A stretch of 64,000 nt of DNA, taken from Triangularia verruculosa. Its lineage: Eukaryota; Ascomycota; Sordariomycetes; Sordariales; Podosporaceae. The stretch spans positions 186,001 to 250,000 of the forward strand of contig MU863881.1 of assembly GCA_033296885.1 (NCBI GenBank), given 5' to 3'. The translations under genes and the position numbers were made by a program. Below the pieces are notes generated by a model that was not told the DNA's origin, made no database searches, and worked only from the letters and a program-made list of their open reading frames with translations. Below are positions 12,901 through 23,796 of the stretch, one piece after another; positions within the stretch are counted from its first letter, which is position 1; each line of letters starts with the position of its first letter.

Positions 12901-14318
12901 TGGTTCTGCGCCACTTACCATGTCAGTCTCTGATCTGGAGTCGATTCCTTGCACAACCACGTGTGATAGTTGCGTTACCTGGGCTATAGACGAATCCTAT
13001 TACCGGCTTAAGCCTGAGACACTCGCACGAGAGGCTTCTCCATTTGCATCCGAATTGTGTAACAGGACAAGGGACATGGCGCCGCTTTACTGGACATTGG
13101 GCCGCCAGTCATGAGCAAGTTTACAACGCCTTCAATCATGCGATAACGGAGAACATCGTGCCTCTTGGGACCTTTCCTAAATCTGGGCATGCAAGATCCG
13201 GACTCACATAAGCGTTTGTCAGCGCAGGTTACAAGACTCGTTCAGAGATACCATCCTATGAAGAATCCTGACAGCCGCTGATGGGCATGTTGAAAAGTGC
13301 CATTTACGGCGGCCAGAGCCGGAAACATTGCGAAAAGGTTGAAAAACTGTCAGACCGGCGAAAATGCCGAATTTAAGTCGGTTCTTTTGTTAAAGCATCT
13401 GCAACACGTACTGTTTCTAGGAGAATTGAACATACCTTCTCAAGCTCGGTCACACCCAAATATCAGCCGCCCGTTCACAACAGAAAGCTCAGTTGCATGA
13501 TGATAAGGTAACCTGGATCCCTTAGCACTGAATTTATCTCCAAGAAGGGGCCTTCAAGATGAACGCCCCGAGTGGAATACTTTTCAGACGTTTAGGGCCC
13601 AGTCCTGGCCTCAATGTTTACTTCGCTTGTTAATTGCCAAGGCGCCGTCCTCGCAATGAAGGTCGTGACACCATCACGTACCCTAACCCTTAAAACCTGC
13701 ACCAAGCCTGAAGTCGCAGTCAGCGACGACGAACGCAGCAAACTAATCACCCTTTTTGTTCAGGGATGGCCTGAAAAGCACTTCACATACCAGATCAGGC
13801 CGCCAAAGCCTGTCCGGCAATCCGCTAATCGGTGCTTTTATCACCCGAAAACTTGGACCCTTAGCCCCACAAGCCAAATGGTGACGTCAAGCACTCTACA
13901 GATCTCTCCCCCAAAGGGCCAGCCCGTTCCAATTGCCTTTTTGACCCAGTGCCAAAAGCCCACCAGAATCGAACGCGGCGGTAGGGTAAATGTAGGTGAG
14001 ATAGATGATGCCATGAGCCCGGAGATGCACTCCAGAACCGCCGAGCTGCAAGGAGCCGGCTTCCTGATGTCATCATGACCGCCGCATACCGCACACCAAT
14101 GCTCTCTCTGATTTAATGAGCTCACGAAGCACCGCATTTTCAGCTCCCACCACATCCACATACGACCTTATTTGATTTGACGATTGGTTTTCACCCCATC
14201 TCCAAAAACAATACCCTATCAGAATCAACACCCAATCCTCCAAGCCCAACGTCAACAAAGAAAAACCCACAGAAGCCTAAAACGACCTCCCTTCCTCCCC
14301 TCCCCCCAGACCTCCATC
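6932..14318. other. gene desert of about 7.4 kb
   Basis: No reading frame here looks like a gene. The longer open frames (for example 8724-9089 -, 12252-12914 -, 13614-14078 +) begin with GTG, or show no domain, signal peptide or codon bias. Base composition is mixed and not AT-rich, so the stretch is not typical heavily RIP-mutated transposon sequence. I saw no long direct or terminal repeats by eye. Small AGGTACCTAGG-type motifs recur (for example about 7690-7712). It may hold the far-upstream promoter of laccase, non-coding transcripts, or fast-evolving relics. Confidence 0.6.
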
Positions 14319-14666
14319 ATGTCCAACATGGCTCGCAACCGCGTCGTGCCGGCGCTCATTTTCGGGGGCCTTTTCGGCGGTCTTCTCTATTCAACCGCCG
14401 GCGGATCAAACCAGCCCCGTCCCCGCGCCCGCCATGACGCGGCAGCCACCAACCTCGACGTCTCCGAGTCTCTCGAGTCCTTCGCCGGCACCGGCGGTAA
14501 GAACGCCCGTAAGCAGTCCGACATACCATCAGACATCGACCCCAAGAACACTCGCATTGCGAGCCACGATCCCACCGCCCATGCCAAGCGCTCCCCGGCC
14601 AAGACTTTGGATCTTGGAGACGGCAGCGAGCCCTCCAATCTGCCCAAGAACGTGGGACCTCACTGA
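14319..14666 (+). CDS. small single-helix membrane protein
   Basis: A 115-residue protein starting MSNMARNRVVPALIFGGLFG at an ATG in a good context (CATCATGTCC). One hydrophobic Gly-rich helix (residues about 9-27), preceded by two Arg, looks like a mitochondrial or ER membrane anchor. The remainder is hydrophilic, low in complexity and ends ...LPKNVGPH. The codon choice (GCC, CTC, GTC) is gene-like, and the 5' leader is CT- and CA-rich like a fungal promoter. I cannot assign a function. Confidence 0.7.
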   Translation: MSNMARNRVVPALIFGGLFGGLLYSTAGGSNQPRPRARHDAAATNLDVSESLESFAGTGGKNARKQSDIPSDIDPKNTRIASHDPTAHAKRSPAKTLDLGDGSEPSNLPKNVGPH

Positions 14667-15278
14667 GATCTGGACCATGACGGGCTATGGTGTGGGCGAT
14701 TGTGTACGATGATAATATCAGGATGATGTGGGGGAATCAGAGACCCTAATAGAGTCTCCTGGCAGTGGTCGGGTCGAGTCGAGGATTGCATGATATTGGC
14801 GTTGGGGCTGTTTTTGACTAGCATGAAGGAAATAGAACAAAGTAGATTCTACTTCTGCCGGACTGTTGCCCTCGATGTCTTGACGATTTGCCACTTGTTT
14901 TTCGTGGCTTTACTGCAACGCGCCAACAACTTTGTGTCCTTCACTGCGCAAACACATCTGCCAATATATCGTAGGTCTGGGGATCAACCTTGACCTATCC
15001 ATTACACGCATACCACTGCGACACAGCAATATATTGATGGCAACGGTTCGTTTGAACTGCCAAGTTCAGGCTTGGACTCAAATGAAGGTCAGATTAAACA
15101 GAACTTGAACAGCGATTCTTTCATGATACTTCTCCCACAGCTTTGACGCCACATTACTCTCATCTTTCAACAAGTATCCCCCATCTAATTCTACTGGTGA
15201 AAAGGCGATATATGCGTGGAAACTCGATATCACCACCCAAAACTGTCAAAATCTCAAACTACTCATCTGGCCATGCTC
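14667..15278. other. convergent intergenic stretch
   Basis: This lies between the 3' ends of the small membrane protein (+) and the SurE gene (-). No gene, RNA or repeat is evident. Confidence 0.6.
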
Positions 15279-16549
15279 TTACGAGGAGACCACACCGACC
15301 ACAAGACCAAGGACCAATGAGCTGATGGACCACTGTACCAAGGTTGCAATACTGGTGACCGCGGTTTGTATCGAGGGCGGTGAAATCACAACAGCAGGTG
15401 GTGACTGCGAGCTGTTGCCCGAGATCGAGGCATTGGCTCCCAACCCGCCAATGAGTGCTGTGGAGCCATTGGAGTGTACCACAACAGGAATGATAGCTGT
15501 TACGTCCGCCAGGTTGAAACACTGCCTGCGGCGAACGGCGTCGTAGTCAAGCGCAAAGACGGTAACCGCGCTCAGGCATTTGGGGTCCACTGTGCCTTCG
15601 ATATTGGTGACCTCAACCTTGTTGGGGCTGGCATCGGCCTGCATGCGATTGAAGATGCCACTCTTGTGGTTGTACGCCACCTTGACCCCCACCTCTTGGG
15701 CGGGCCGAGCCAACACAAAAGGAGGGTTGGTGCATTCATCACTAGTCTCAGAGGTAATATAAGGCAAGTCGACAGTCACACCGTATCCTTCGGGAAGAAC
15801 CCGATCACCGTTTGCCTTGCTGATGAAAGCCTGTGCGAGATTGGAGGCAAGACGGGCATTGATGGTGGCGGGATCCTGGAGGCCGACCCTTGTGCTGGAG
15901 TTGAGCGATGAGTAGACAGTAGCATCGTTTCCAGTCCAAAAGGCCATGGCTGGGATTCCGCGCTCAATAGCAACATATGTTGCTCCCATGGCCCCGGAGA
16001 GCGTTTGGAGGAAAGCTCCCGAGTTCGAGTTGGAGTTGGGACCCGAGATGATAAGGTCGGGAACTGTGAGGCCGCAAACGGTAGGCAAAATGTAATCCAA
16101 TGCTACCAGAACCTGTGCTGTTGCTGTCCCGTTGTAATACCAGATGTGGCTATCAGTCGGGTCCGTTCCAAGGGATGGTGCGCCGGCCTTCACGAGCCCT
16201 GCCAACACCGTACGCGTCAGCTGAAGTCAATTAGGAGTTATTGAGTACACATACCCCAATCTCCATCAGAATCCAATCTCGGATTGGATGTGAAGTCGGC
16301 ACGGACACCTTCCCCAGTCTGAGCCGTGACCGATGCAACGACGTAGCAGTTGTGGCCCAAGGAAGTCATTTGTCGGTAGAGCTCGCGAACACTGGCAGTT
16401 CCAAATCCGTCATTGCTCTATATACCACAGACCGTCAGTACAAGCAGAACGTGGATAGGGCTCGGGAAAGGTACCGTGATAAGGATGTTCAAGCACTGGA
16501 CTTGGGAAAGGAGAGCAGCCCAAGCTGCAACGAGCGAGAGGGAACGCAT
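15279..16549 (-). CDS. secreted SurE-family phosphatase
   Basis: SurE proteins are metal-dependent 5'/3'-nucleotidases or acid phosphatases; fungi secrete a branch of them. Three exons (16549..16475, 16417..16255, 16198..15279) give 385 residues. A signal peptide (MRSLSLVAAWAALLSQVQC) is followed by the SurE strand NILITSNDGFG, then GHNCYVVAS, the conserved PSLGTDPTDSHIWYYNGTAT region and the SGPNSNSNSG loop. The C-terminus is hydrophobic (SSLVLGLVVGVVSS at the end) after an Asn/Ser-rich stretch, suggesting a GPI anchor. Oddity: the metal loop reads S-N-D-G where the family normally has N-D-D-G, so only one Asp is present. The residues sit exactly at the first exon junction (S26 N27 D28), so the splice should be verified. 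Confidence 0.88.
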
Positions 16550-17340
16550 GGTTGGTAGGCGATGTGTCTGTGGTTGCGCAAGTCAAACTGCCGTATAGAA
16601 GAATAGCAATGAGCAGAAAGGCTTGAGAGTCCAATGCAATGGTGATGGGGGTTGGAAAGGTAGCAAGTCGCAGCCCAGCTGCAGAAAATCCAGACAACAT
16701 GTCGTCGCCTTAAGTTGAAGTTACCGAGGAAGGAACCAGCAACTTCCGCCATGGAGGCCTCGCTCCGGTCGTAACGTCATGGCACCATGTTGAATCCGCT
16801 GGAGTGACGTGAAAGGCGGGGATAAACGGGACCAAGAGGAAGGAGCCAGTTGCTTGGATATGGCACCCTTTGATGACGATGGCACCACTGCATACCTAGT
16901 AGGTACGGATCAAGTCAGACGTGCCTTCTGAAGGGCCTACACACACCAGTGAGAGTGCGGAACCTGTCCACAAAGGTAAGGTAGCATCCGAGATTGAGGG
17001 TACCATGACGATTGCCAACAATGTGGGAGGTGGAGACAGACCGGGAGCTGATGGACCAGAGGTCGGCTCCTTCTCGACGTTGCTGTCTCTTGGTTCCAGC
17101 CCAAAAATGGCAGTCACTCACTCCCCTTCTTGCAAACATCCATGGATGAAAACGACAGCACAATTGGAGCTGGAGGCTGGAGGCTGCATTTATTTGGAGG
17201 CTCTTAGAGGGGATACGGCACATCGTCCGGGCAGGACCATCAACTTAAGCACCCTATGTACATGTCCAGGCATGCTTTTCCAAATCAAAGGCGCAAATCC
17301 CACTCCATTCTCCATCGCTGTAGGTAGCTTCACCTGGCGC
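16550..17340. other. intergenic stretch upstream of SurE gene
   Basis: This is SurE 5' sequence plus the 3' flank of the next minus-strand gene. I see no convincing ORF or RNA gene. Confidence 0.55.
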
Positions 17341-17736
17341 TTAAAAGCCCAAAGCCGAATTGAAAGCATCCGCTGTCGTCGCATCTTTGGTTCCCAGAGC
17401 CTGAACTTGGGCTTTTGCCTGTTCACATAAGGCCTTGGCGGCATCATTTGCTTCGCAGACGTTGGTGAGCTGATCGCAGACCCTGTTGGTGATGATGTTG
17501 GGGTTCAGCGCCTCCTGTTGACCTTGAGCCACAAGGGGGTCGACGGGCAGGAAAGTGCCCTCGTCGGCGTCACGACCGGGACGACCAAGAACAAAGTCGA
17601 TGCTGGGGTTGCAGAGCCCAAAGTCGGGCGCATCATTGGCGCCGTTGCCGTCATTCTGGTTCTGGCGAGTGCCGACAACGGCAGCAGAGGCGGTCGAGGC
17701 TGCAAGGAGAGCAACGAGGAGAGTCTTGGCGTACAT
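17341..17736 (-). CDS. small secreted Cys protein
   Basis: Single exon, 131 residues, starting MYAKTLLVALLAASTASAAV at the ATG at 17736. This is a clear signal peptide with cleavage after the SASA/A region. The mature part of about 113 residues is acidic, Asn/Asp/Gln rich and has four cysteines (GLCNPS, NRVCDQ, NVCEAN, ALCEQA), enough for two disulfides. The second half looks helical. Small secreted fungal proteins of this type include candidate effectors and cell-surface proteins; no family assignment is possible. The frame continues upstream to 17853 without improving the start. Confidence 0.75.
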   Translation of the reverse strand: MYAKTLLVALLAASTASAAVVGTRQNQNDGNGANDAPDFGLCNPSIDFVLGRPGRDADEGTFLPVDPLVAQGQQEALNPNIITNRVCDQLTNVCEANDAAKALCEQAKAQVQALGTKDATTADAFNSALGF

Positions 17737-19012
17737 GGTGAGCGACGGGTTCAACGATAGGTAAAAGTTGGTAAAGACCGGCTGGCGGTAGCACTCAAAG
17801 ATAGAAATGTGCAAAGAATGGAACAGTTCACAGAACTGGGAGAATGAGATCAACTCTGAATGAAAAGATTGAAAGAGAAGGAAAGCTGCAGCTCGTGGGC
17901 CACGACCTTGGTATTAAGAAGAAATCCCCATTGTGCTTGCACCTTTCCTTTTTTTTGACTCCCGCAATTATACGATTCCCATCTGCATGTTGAAACAACG
18001 ATTTGGATCTCGCCTGGGCGTAGATCATACCTATGCGTCTGAGCGGGACGGGTAGAAAGTCAAGACGAGACAACACCAAAGTGAGACGCGGTCTTGGCAA
18101 CCGGCATTTCATCCTCATCTCTCGGCCATATGCTGTTGATCATTACCACCGCGATACATTTCTGTCATGCAAGCCGCGCGGGTGTGCTTAATGATCTTCT
18201 GCCGCGAACCCTCAATCTTCTTGCCGCCAAAGTCAAACAGGCTCTGCCAGGTTACACCATCGTCGCCTCCATCCCCACACAGGTCCTGTTTGATGCCCCT
18301 TCATCAGATCACTGCCGTTGCAATACTGTTGCTTAAGGCAGATGACACAAATCTCCTAGTTATCCGTGGGGCTATCTTTGAATCCAGTCGGTTATCTTGA
18401 AAGCTAAAAACCGGGCAACCAGCGCTGGCTTGGGTCAAAGAAGGGGGGCTACTATGTAAAGCAAAGCTTCAAAGGTACCTAATCCATATACCTAATCAAA
18501 GATGCAATAACAGTTTTCTCTGCATCTAGCCGACCCGGTGTGGCCACAAGAAATGGAGACTGCGACGCGATCAAGGTGCATCGAAGGGAAGCTAAAAGGG
18601 TTGAAGGGATATTGTTTTGGCTTGAAGGATATTTAATAGGTCTTCAAAGACGAAGAAAGCATCTTTTAGGGCTTCACCCATATCCTTGTAGCCATTGGTC
18701 TAGGCAGCAGCGGTCTCCGCCCTCTTGTTCAGGGCCTGGCCAGTTCATTCTAGACTGCCCGCTACTCTCTTTGTTCGCAGCAAACAAATGCCCGGCTAGC
18801 AGCAACAACGCGACTGCGAGAGTTTAGAGTGACTCACCGCTTTCCACAAACCGATCAAGAACCTCTTGTGAAATATCTGCGAACCTCTGGGAATTCTCTT
18901 TCTTCCAGCGCCTGACCACGCTGGTTGAATCCCGACTATTTCATCCAATCCGCACCCCACACATTCCACGGTTTCTCTTCGCTCTTCAACCAACCTTTCA
19001 TCCCAATTCCAG
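17737..19012. other. divergent promoter region
   Basis: This gap of about 1.28 kb separates the small secreted protein gene (-) and the dynamin gene (+). CT-rich tracts occur just upstream of the dynamin start (18930-19010). I see no gene. Confidence 0.6.
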
Positions 19013-21309
19013 ATGATCGCAGCGATGGCTTCCAACGCGAACTCTCAGAGGTCGCCTCTTGACGACCAAACCGTTCTGGTCAGTCATGATCGGCTTTTCA
19101 AGATCGACCAATTGCGAGCGCTCAACATCGGCAAATATGTTCCCCTTCCCCAGCTCGTGTATGTACCTTATCCGAGTCGCGTCTTTCCTTGGCTTTCCCT
19201 ACTCGCGCCTAGGGCCTCAAGACTAATGATCTTTTCGCAGCGCTGTTGGCGACCAAAGCTCCGGGAAATCTTCCCTTCTGGAGACTCTCACACAAATTCC
19301 TTTCCCCCGCGGCCAGGAGCTCTGTACACGTTATGCAACCCAGATCACCCATCGTCGAGACAACATGTCTTTCATCGGAATTAGCATCATCCCAGGACCC
19401 CAGGCGTCTGCCGAACACAGGGAGAATCTAGAGAGCTTCTTTCGGCAGGTGGGCAACACAGCCCAACTCCAGGCGGAGTTCCCAGCCATTCTGGACGAGG
19501 TAAGCTGAACCAACCGCTGTCCAACTTAACCCGTCGCTTTCTAACACGGCCAACTAGGTCAATAGCCGCATGGGAATCCGCACCGCCAGCAATCCCGCTG
19601 GAAAGCACACATTCAGCGAAGATGTTCTCAAGATAGAGAAGTGCGGACCTGATGAAGACTATCTCACCGTGATCGATGTTCCTGGCATCTTCCGCACAAC
19701 AACGGAGGGCATCACTACCGAGAGCGACAAGAAGATGGTTCGAGATATGGTCATCAACTACATCAAGGACCCACGCACCATCATCCTCGCCGTGCTGCCT
19801 GCCAACGTGGATGTCGCGACGCAGGAAATCCTTGCCCTCGCGGAACACTATGACAAGGCAGGGGAGAGGACACTAGGTGTGCTTACCAAGTCCGATCTTC
19901 TCACCGAGAGAAGTGCCAAGGCATCGGTCTGCGCTCTGGTGCTCGGTCACCGCAAGCCGCTGAAGCTTGGGTATTACATCGTCAGAAACCGTGGTGGCGA
20001 TGACGATGATGCCGATTCAGATTTGGCCAAACGTGAGGATATGTTCCGTCAGCAGCCGTGGTGCGACCTTCCCGCGGAGCGTGTCGGCGTCACTGCCCTC
20101 CGCCAGTGTCTACAGGGGTTGCTTGGTGAAATTACCGATCAAGCTTTCCCTTTGATTCAAACCCAGCTTCGCGACATGCTAGCTGAAACCCAACGGTCTC
20201 TCGACTTTCTTGGCGCCTCTCGCAAAACCAGTCAAGAGCAGCGGCAGTATCTGGCAACCATCGCTGGAAGATTCCAAGAGCTGGTGCGGGCGGCCCTGGA
20301 CGGCGACTACTCCAAGAGCAGGGCTTTCGAGGATGGGAATCTACGTCTCATCACCATGATTGTCCAACTCACGGAATGGTTCGACCGAACTTTCAGAAAG
20401 TCGTCCCACACGTACTTGTTCGTTAAACAAAAGGGGTTAGATGAGGATGACGCCGATCCCGAGGAGCCGCAGAAAATCAGCGACATCAACACTTCCCTTT
20501 ACCCCGAGCTCAAACGACTTCTGTGCAATGACTGGACCATTAGCCCTCCCGTGCATGGTATCATGACCTGGATTGGATCTATCCATAACGACTTCCGTGG
20601 CATCAGTCTTGGCACCGTCAGTCCAGTCATGCTTGCGAGTGCGTTCCGAGGACAGTCTGTCAAGTGGGAGCTCATCGCCAAACAGTATGTAAGCCTGGTC
20701 ATCATGGCAGTTCATCAGTTCATCATGAAGGGCCTTGAGAATGTGTGCAACTGTCCAATCGTCCGTCAACGCTTGGCTGCCGCGCTTTTGTCACGGCTTC
20801 TCACCACTTACGAAGGAGCCCTGAAACAGGCCATGCTCCTCGTCGAGATTGAGACCCAGCGCAAACCTTATACCCTCAATCATTATTTCAACAGCAATAT
20901 GCAGAAGGTTCGCGGTCTCAAAATGAAAGATCAACTCGCGCCTCACGCCGAGGCAATTCAACGAACACCCAACGAGGCTCCTCTGTATGTTCGGCTAGAG
21001 AACGTGTCTTCGGTGGTGGAGAATAAGGGCAACGCGGAATACGCCCGTGAAGAAATCCACGACACTCTGAGGGCGTACTACAAGGTGGCCAGCAAGCGTT
21101 TTGTTGACTATGTGTACTATCAGGCCGTGGATCACTGCCTCCTCACCGGGCCAGAGAACCCTCTGTTGCTGTTCTCCGAGAAGTGGGTGCTTGGTTTGGA
21201 CGATGGGAAACTGGCTAGTATCTCTGGGGAGAACCAGCAGACCACGATCAGACGGGCAAAGTTGGAAAAGAAGGTTCAAGACCTGAAGGAGGCGATTGAG
21301 ATACTGTGA
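19013..21309 (+). CDS. dynamin-family GTPase, Mx-like
   Basis: A large self-assembling GTPase of the dynamin superfamily, in the fungal group resembling animal Mx proteins. Three exons (19013..19158, 19241..19499, 19558..21309) give 718 residues; the ATG at 19025 is an equally good start (GCGATGG). G1 is GDQSSGKS at 52-59, preceded by VAV. The switch-1 Thr region (CTRYATQIT) follows, G3 is DVPG at 175-178, and G4 is TKSD at 245-248. The stalk covers about 340-620, and a C-terminal GED-like helical region ends KVQDLKEAIEIL. There is no PH domain, no Pro-rich tail and no membrane helix, so it is neither a classical dynamin nor a fusion GTPase. The role is unknown; candidates are organelle remodelling or stress and antiviral defence. 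Family assignment is firm, function is inference. Confidence 0.93.
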
Positions 21310-21875
21310 AGGCCTTTCGACATCTGAGGAAGAAATGTAACTTGTAGACTACTCTGTAATGAATGTTTTCACTGCAACTCTAGCTGTTGTTTATTCTTCG
21401 GTCTTACGTTTGCTGTGCCTCCGGACGGATTGGGCGGCGGGACGTCGCAGTACGAGCAGTGAAGTCCATCGTAATTGGCGCGCACGGGAGAATAAATCAT
21501 ATTCCCAGAACTCATGTCATGAATGGCCTGGATAGCCACCACGATGGCTTTCTAAAACCTCGTATCGCTTGCACTGCAGAAGTTTGATGCAAGTGCTTCG
21601 GAGAGTTTTTCGGCTACATGCGTGTGACAGGCACCGAAAGCAACGAGGGCTGAGGTTCAGCTCAGCTCATTGTCAGTAGATTTGGCTTATTTGGGCAAGC
21701 AGTGCTCAAGGCCTGGCAATGCCACGCTTGTGGCTGTCGGAAATATTGCAGTCACATGCAGCAGACCCTTGTGCGCATGAAGTGTGGTGGTTGCCAAGAG
21801 GTCAGGTATAAGTTAGAAAGAGGCCCCGTAGGTAAAAGAGCCATGATGAGTGACAAGGCATCTCAGATAAACAGC
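21310..21875. other. intergenic stretch, 3' flank and promoter
   Basis: This lies between two plus-strand genes. No gene, RNA or repeat is seen. Confidence 0.55.
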
Positions 21876-23253
21876 ATGACAGGCTTCAAGACAACCGTGG
21901 CAATTGCTGCTTTTGCGCTTGCCAGCATCGCCTCGGCAACAGGATGTGCCGCTGACAAGTAGGCGGGACCCCTTCAGACGTGGTGTGCTGCTCTCTGACG
22001 TTGAATCTAGCTGCCATCGTGCCCTCTTTCCCTGTCCGTCTCCCTCGGCCGTGTCTGTCGCTTCTGCCTTTTGTGCAACCATAACAGCTTCGGGTACGAC
22101 GGCCACCAACTATCCCACCCGGGCAACCAACGCCTGCGGAACAACTGCCAATCGATACATCTCGGCTTGTCAGTGTGGCCCAACCTGCTCCTACTCTTCG
22201 TCAACCTCGACCACTTCGGCAACATCGACTGTCTCCACACCCCCGGCATGCGAGGCAACTCCCACCAACGGCAATCTCCTCTATGGAGACTTTGAATGCG
22301 GCATTTCTCCCTGGACGTCCCAGGTCTTTGAGCCATTCAAAAATGTCTACGGTGTATCAGTACAGGCTCCCGGCTTCACAAATGCCAACTCCTTCCAGAC
22401 CAAGTTTCTTGGCACTTCAAACTGCGGCACAACTTGCACCTATGCGCGGCTTACCTCCCCTATTTTCCTAGTCACGCCAGGTGTCAAATACAAATACACA
22501 TTCGCCACCTGGTTCGATGGCATATCGAGGGGCTTCGTCGGAACCAAGATCAACGAACGCACTGGTAGGACCGTGGACGCCGTTGATTACCCGGTCTCGA
22601 AATGGCGCTTCCATCAGGTCCCGTTTCAAGCCAACGCAACCGAGAACCAGGTCTCTGTTTTCTTAGAGTGGCTCAATGTCGAATCCAAGCTCGATAGTGT
22701 CAGTTTTGCCCCCCTGAGTTCCTACTGCGGGAACACGCCTCCTGTGGGGTTGCTCCCAGATGGCGAGTTCGAGTGCGGTATGGGTGCCTGGACGCAGCAG
22801 AAGCCGGATCCCGGTGCCACTGCCGGTGTGGTCAACGTGACGGCCGATGCCTTGTACGCCAACAGTTTTCCCATGGGTGATTTCGCGTGGAGAGCCGTGT
22901 CTCCTTTTACTCCCAACCCTGCCAACCAGGAATTGCACGTCAGCGCGAGGATCATCAGTGGTTCCATGCCAGTGACACCAGGCAAAAAGTACCTGATTTA
23001 TTTTACGTCATTCTTCAGCAACAGAGATGTTGGTTTTGTTGGTTTGATGATCAATAATTCGCCCATTTACACCAGGAACCCCAACGATGCTGGGCAGGGA
23101 ACCCCCACGGTCTTTGCGCCGAATCATATCATTTGGACCGCGACGGCTGGGCTGACCAGTGCCAGTGTCAAGATTGAGGCCGTCATGTTTGGGGCCGGCA
23201 CTATGGCTATTGATAGTGTCATGTTTGTGGAGCTCAACGATACTGTAGTGTAG
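21876..23253 (+). CDS. secreted protein with two CBM-like modules
   Basis: Two exons (21876..21958, 22011..23253) give 441 residues. Splicing joins the signal peptide (MTGFKTTVAIAAFALASIAS) to an N-terminal Cys motif read across the junction as CAADNCHRALFPC, a recurring start of secreted fungal proteins. After a Ser/Thr linker (residues about 80-110) come two related beta-sandwich-like modules. Each opens with G(D/E)FECG.(S/M)(P/A)W (GDFECGISPW and GEFECGMGAW) and closes with a D(S)V.F strand (LDSVSF, IDSVMF). This is the pattern of CBM4/9-like carbohydrate-binding or galactose-binding folds. It probably binds cell-wall or plant polysaccharide; no catalytic domain is present. A cell-surface adhesive role is inference. 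Confidence 0.82.
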
Positions 23254-23796
23254 ATGCTGGTTATTTTCAGGAGAATAAAAGCTGCAGCTCATGCAAAGAT
23301 TATGCAGCTCTGATAGAACCAAGTGACGTAGGAAGCAACATTCGATACTCTGCTTGGTGCCTTCTCTACCAGGACACCGTCAAGCTCCTGCTGGGCCCGA
23401 GGATATGGCACCATCTCTTGAAGCCGGTGGGGTTGGTGGGAGAGAAACTGCTGCCGTTCTAGAAAGCCTCGACTGGAGGGCAGTTGCAAGTGTCTCTGTC
23501 TGGGTGGACCATCCAGGCATCAATCAGCCGTTTCGGCACTTGCCAAACAGAACACCAAAGGCACCGAGCGGACACTTGGTTCCGGAGAGGCAAGGGCTAG
23601 TTGAGGACCGCCAGCTGCTTTAAGAATCCAGAATCATCAGCTCACTCTCCCACGAACTCAAACTCTGGTCCAACCACCGCACCACCCACATCTCTATTCT
23701 CTTGCTGCCATTGTCTGTCGTTCCATCGCACTGTTTCTAGCTAGCATTCTTTTCCATTTTAAGTCATTGTCGACATCACACTTTTCGGGACTCAAG
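23254..23796. other. intergenic promoter region
   Basis: This lies between two plus-strand genes. A CT/CA-rich leader (23640-23760) precedes the next ATG. No gene is seen. Confidence 0.55.

Noticed and set aside
12252..12914. 220-codon open frame on the minus strand in the desert
   Set aside because: It starts with GTG at 12914 and has no domain, signal peptide or fungal codon bias; probably chance in mid-GC sequence.
13679..13695. CCCTAACCCTTAAA telomere-like run
   Set aside because: Only about one and a half units; not a telomeric array.
13614..14078. 154-codon open frame with an ATG
   Set aside because: No recognisable domain, low-complexity mix of residues and no gene-like leader; kept as chance ORF.
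14155..14170. 5S rRNA-like ACATACGACC start
   Set aside because: Only the first ten bases match; the rest does not fit 5S rRNA.
6932..14318. RIP-mutated transposon as explanation of the desert
   Set aside because: The sequence is not AT-rich and shows no long repeats by eye; a RIP index was not computed.
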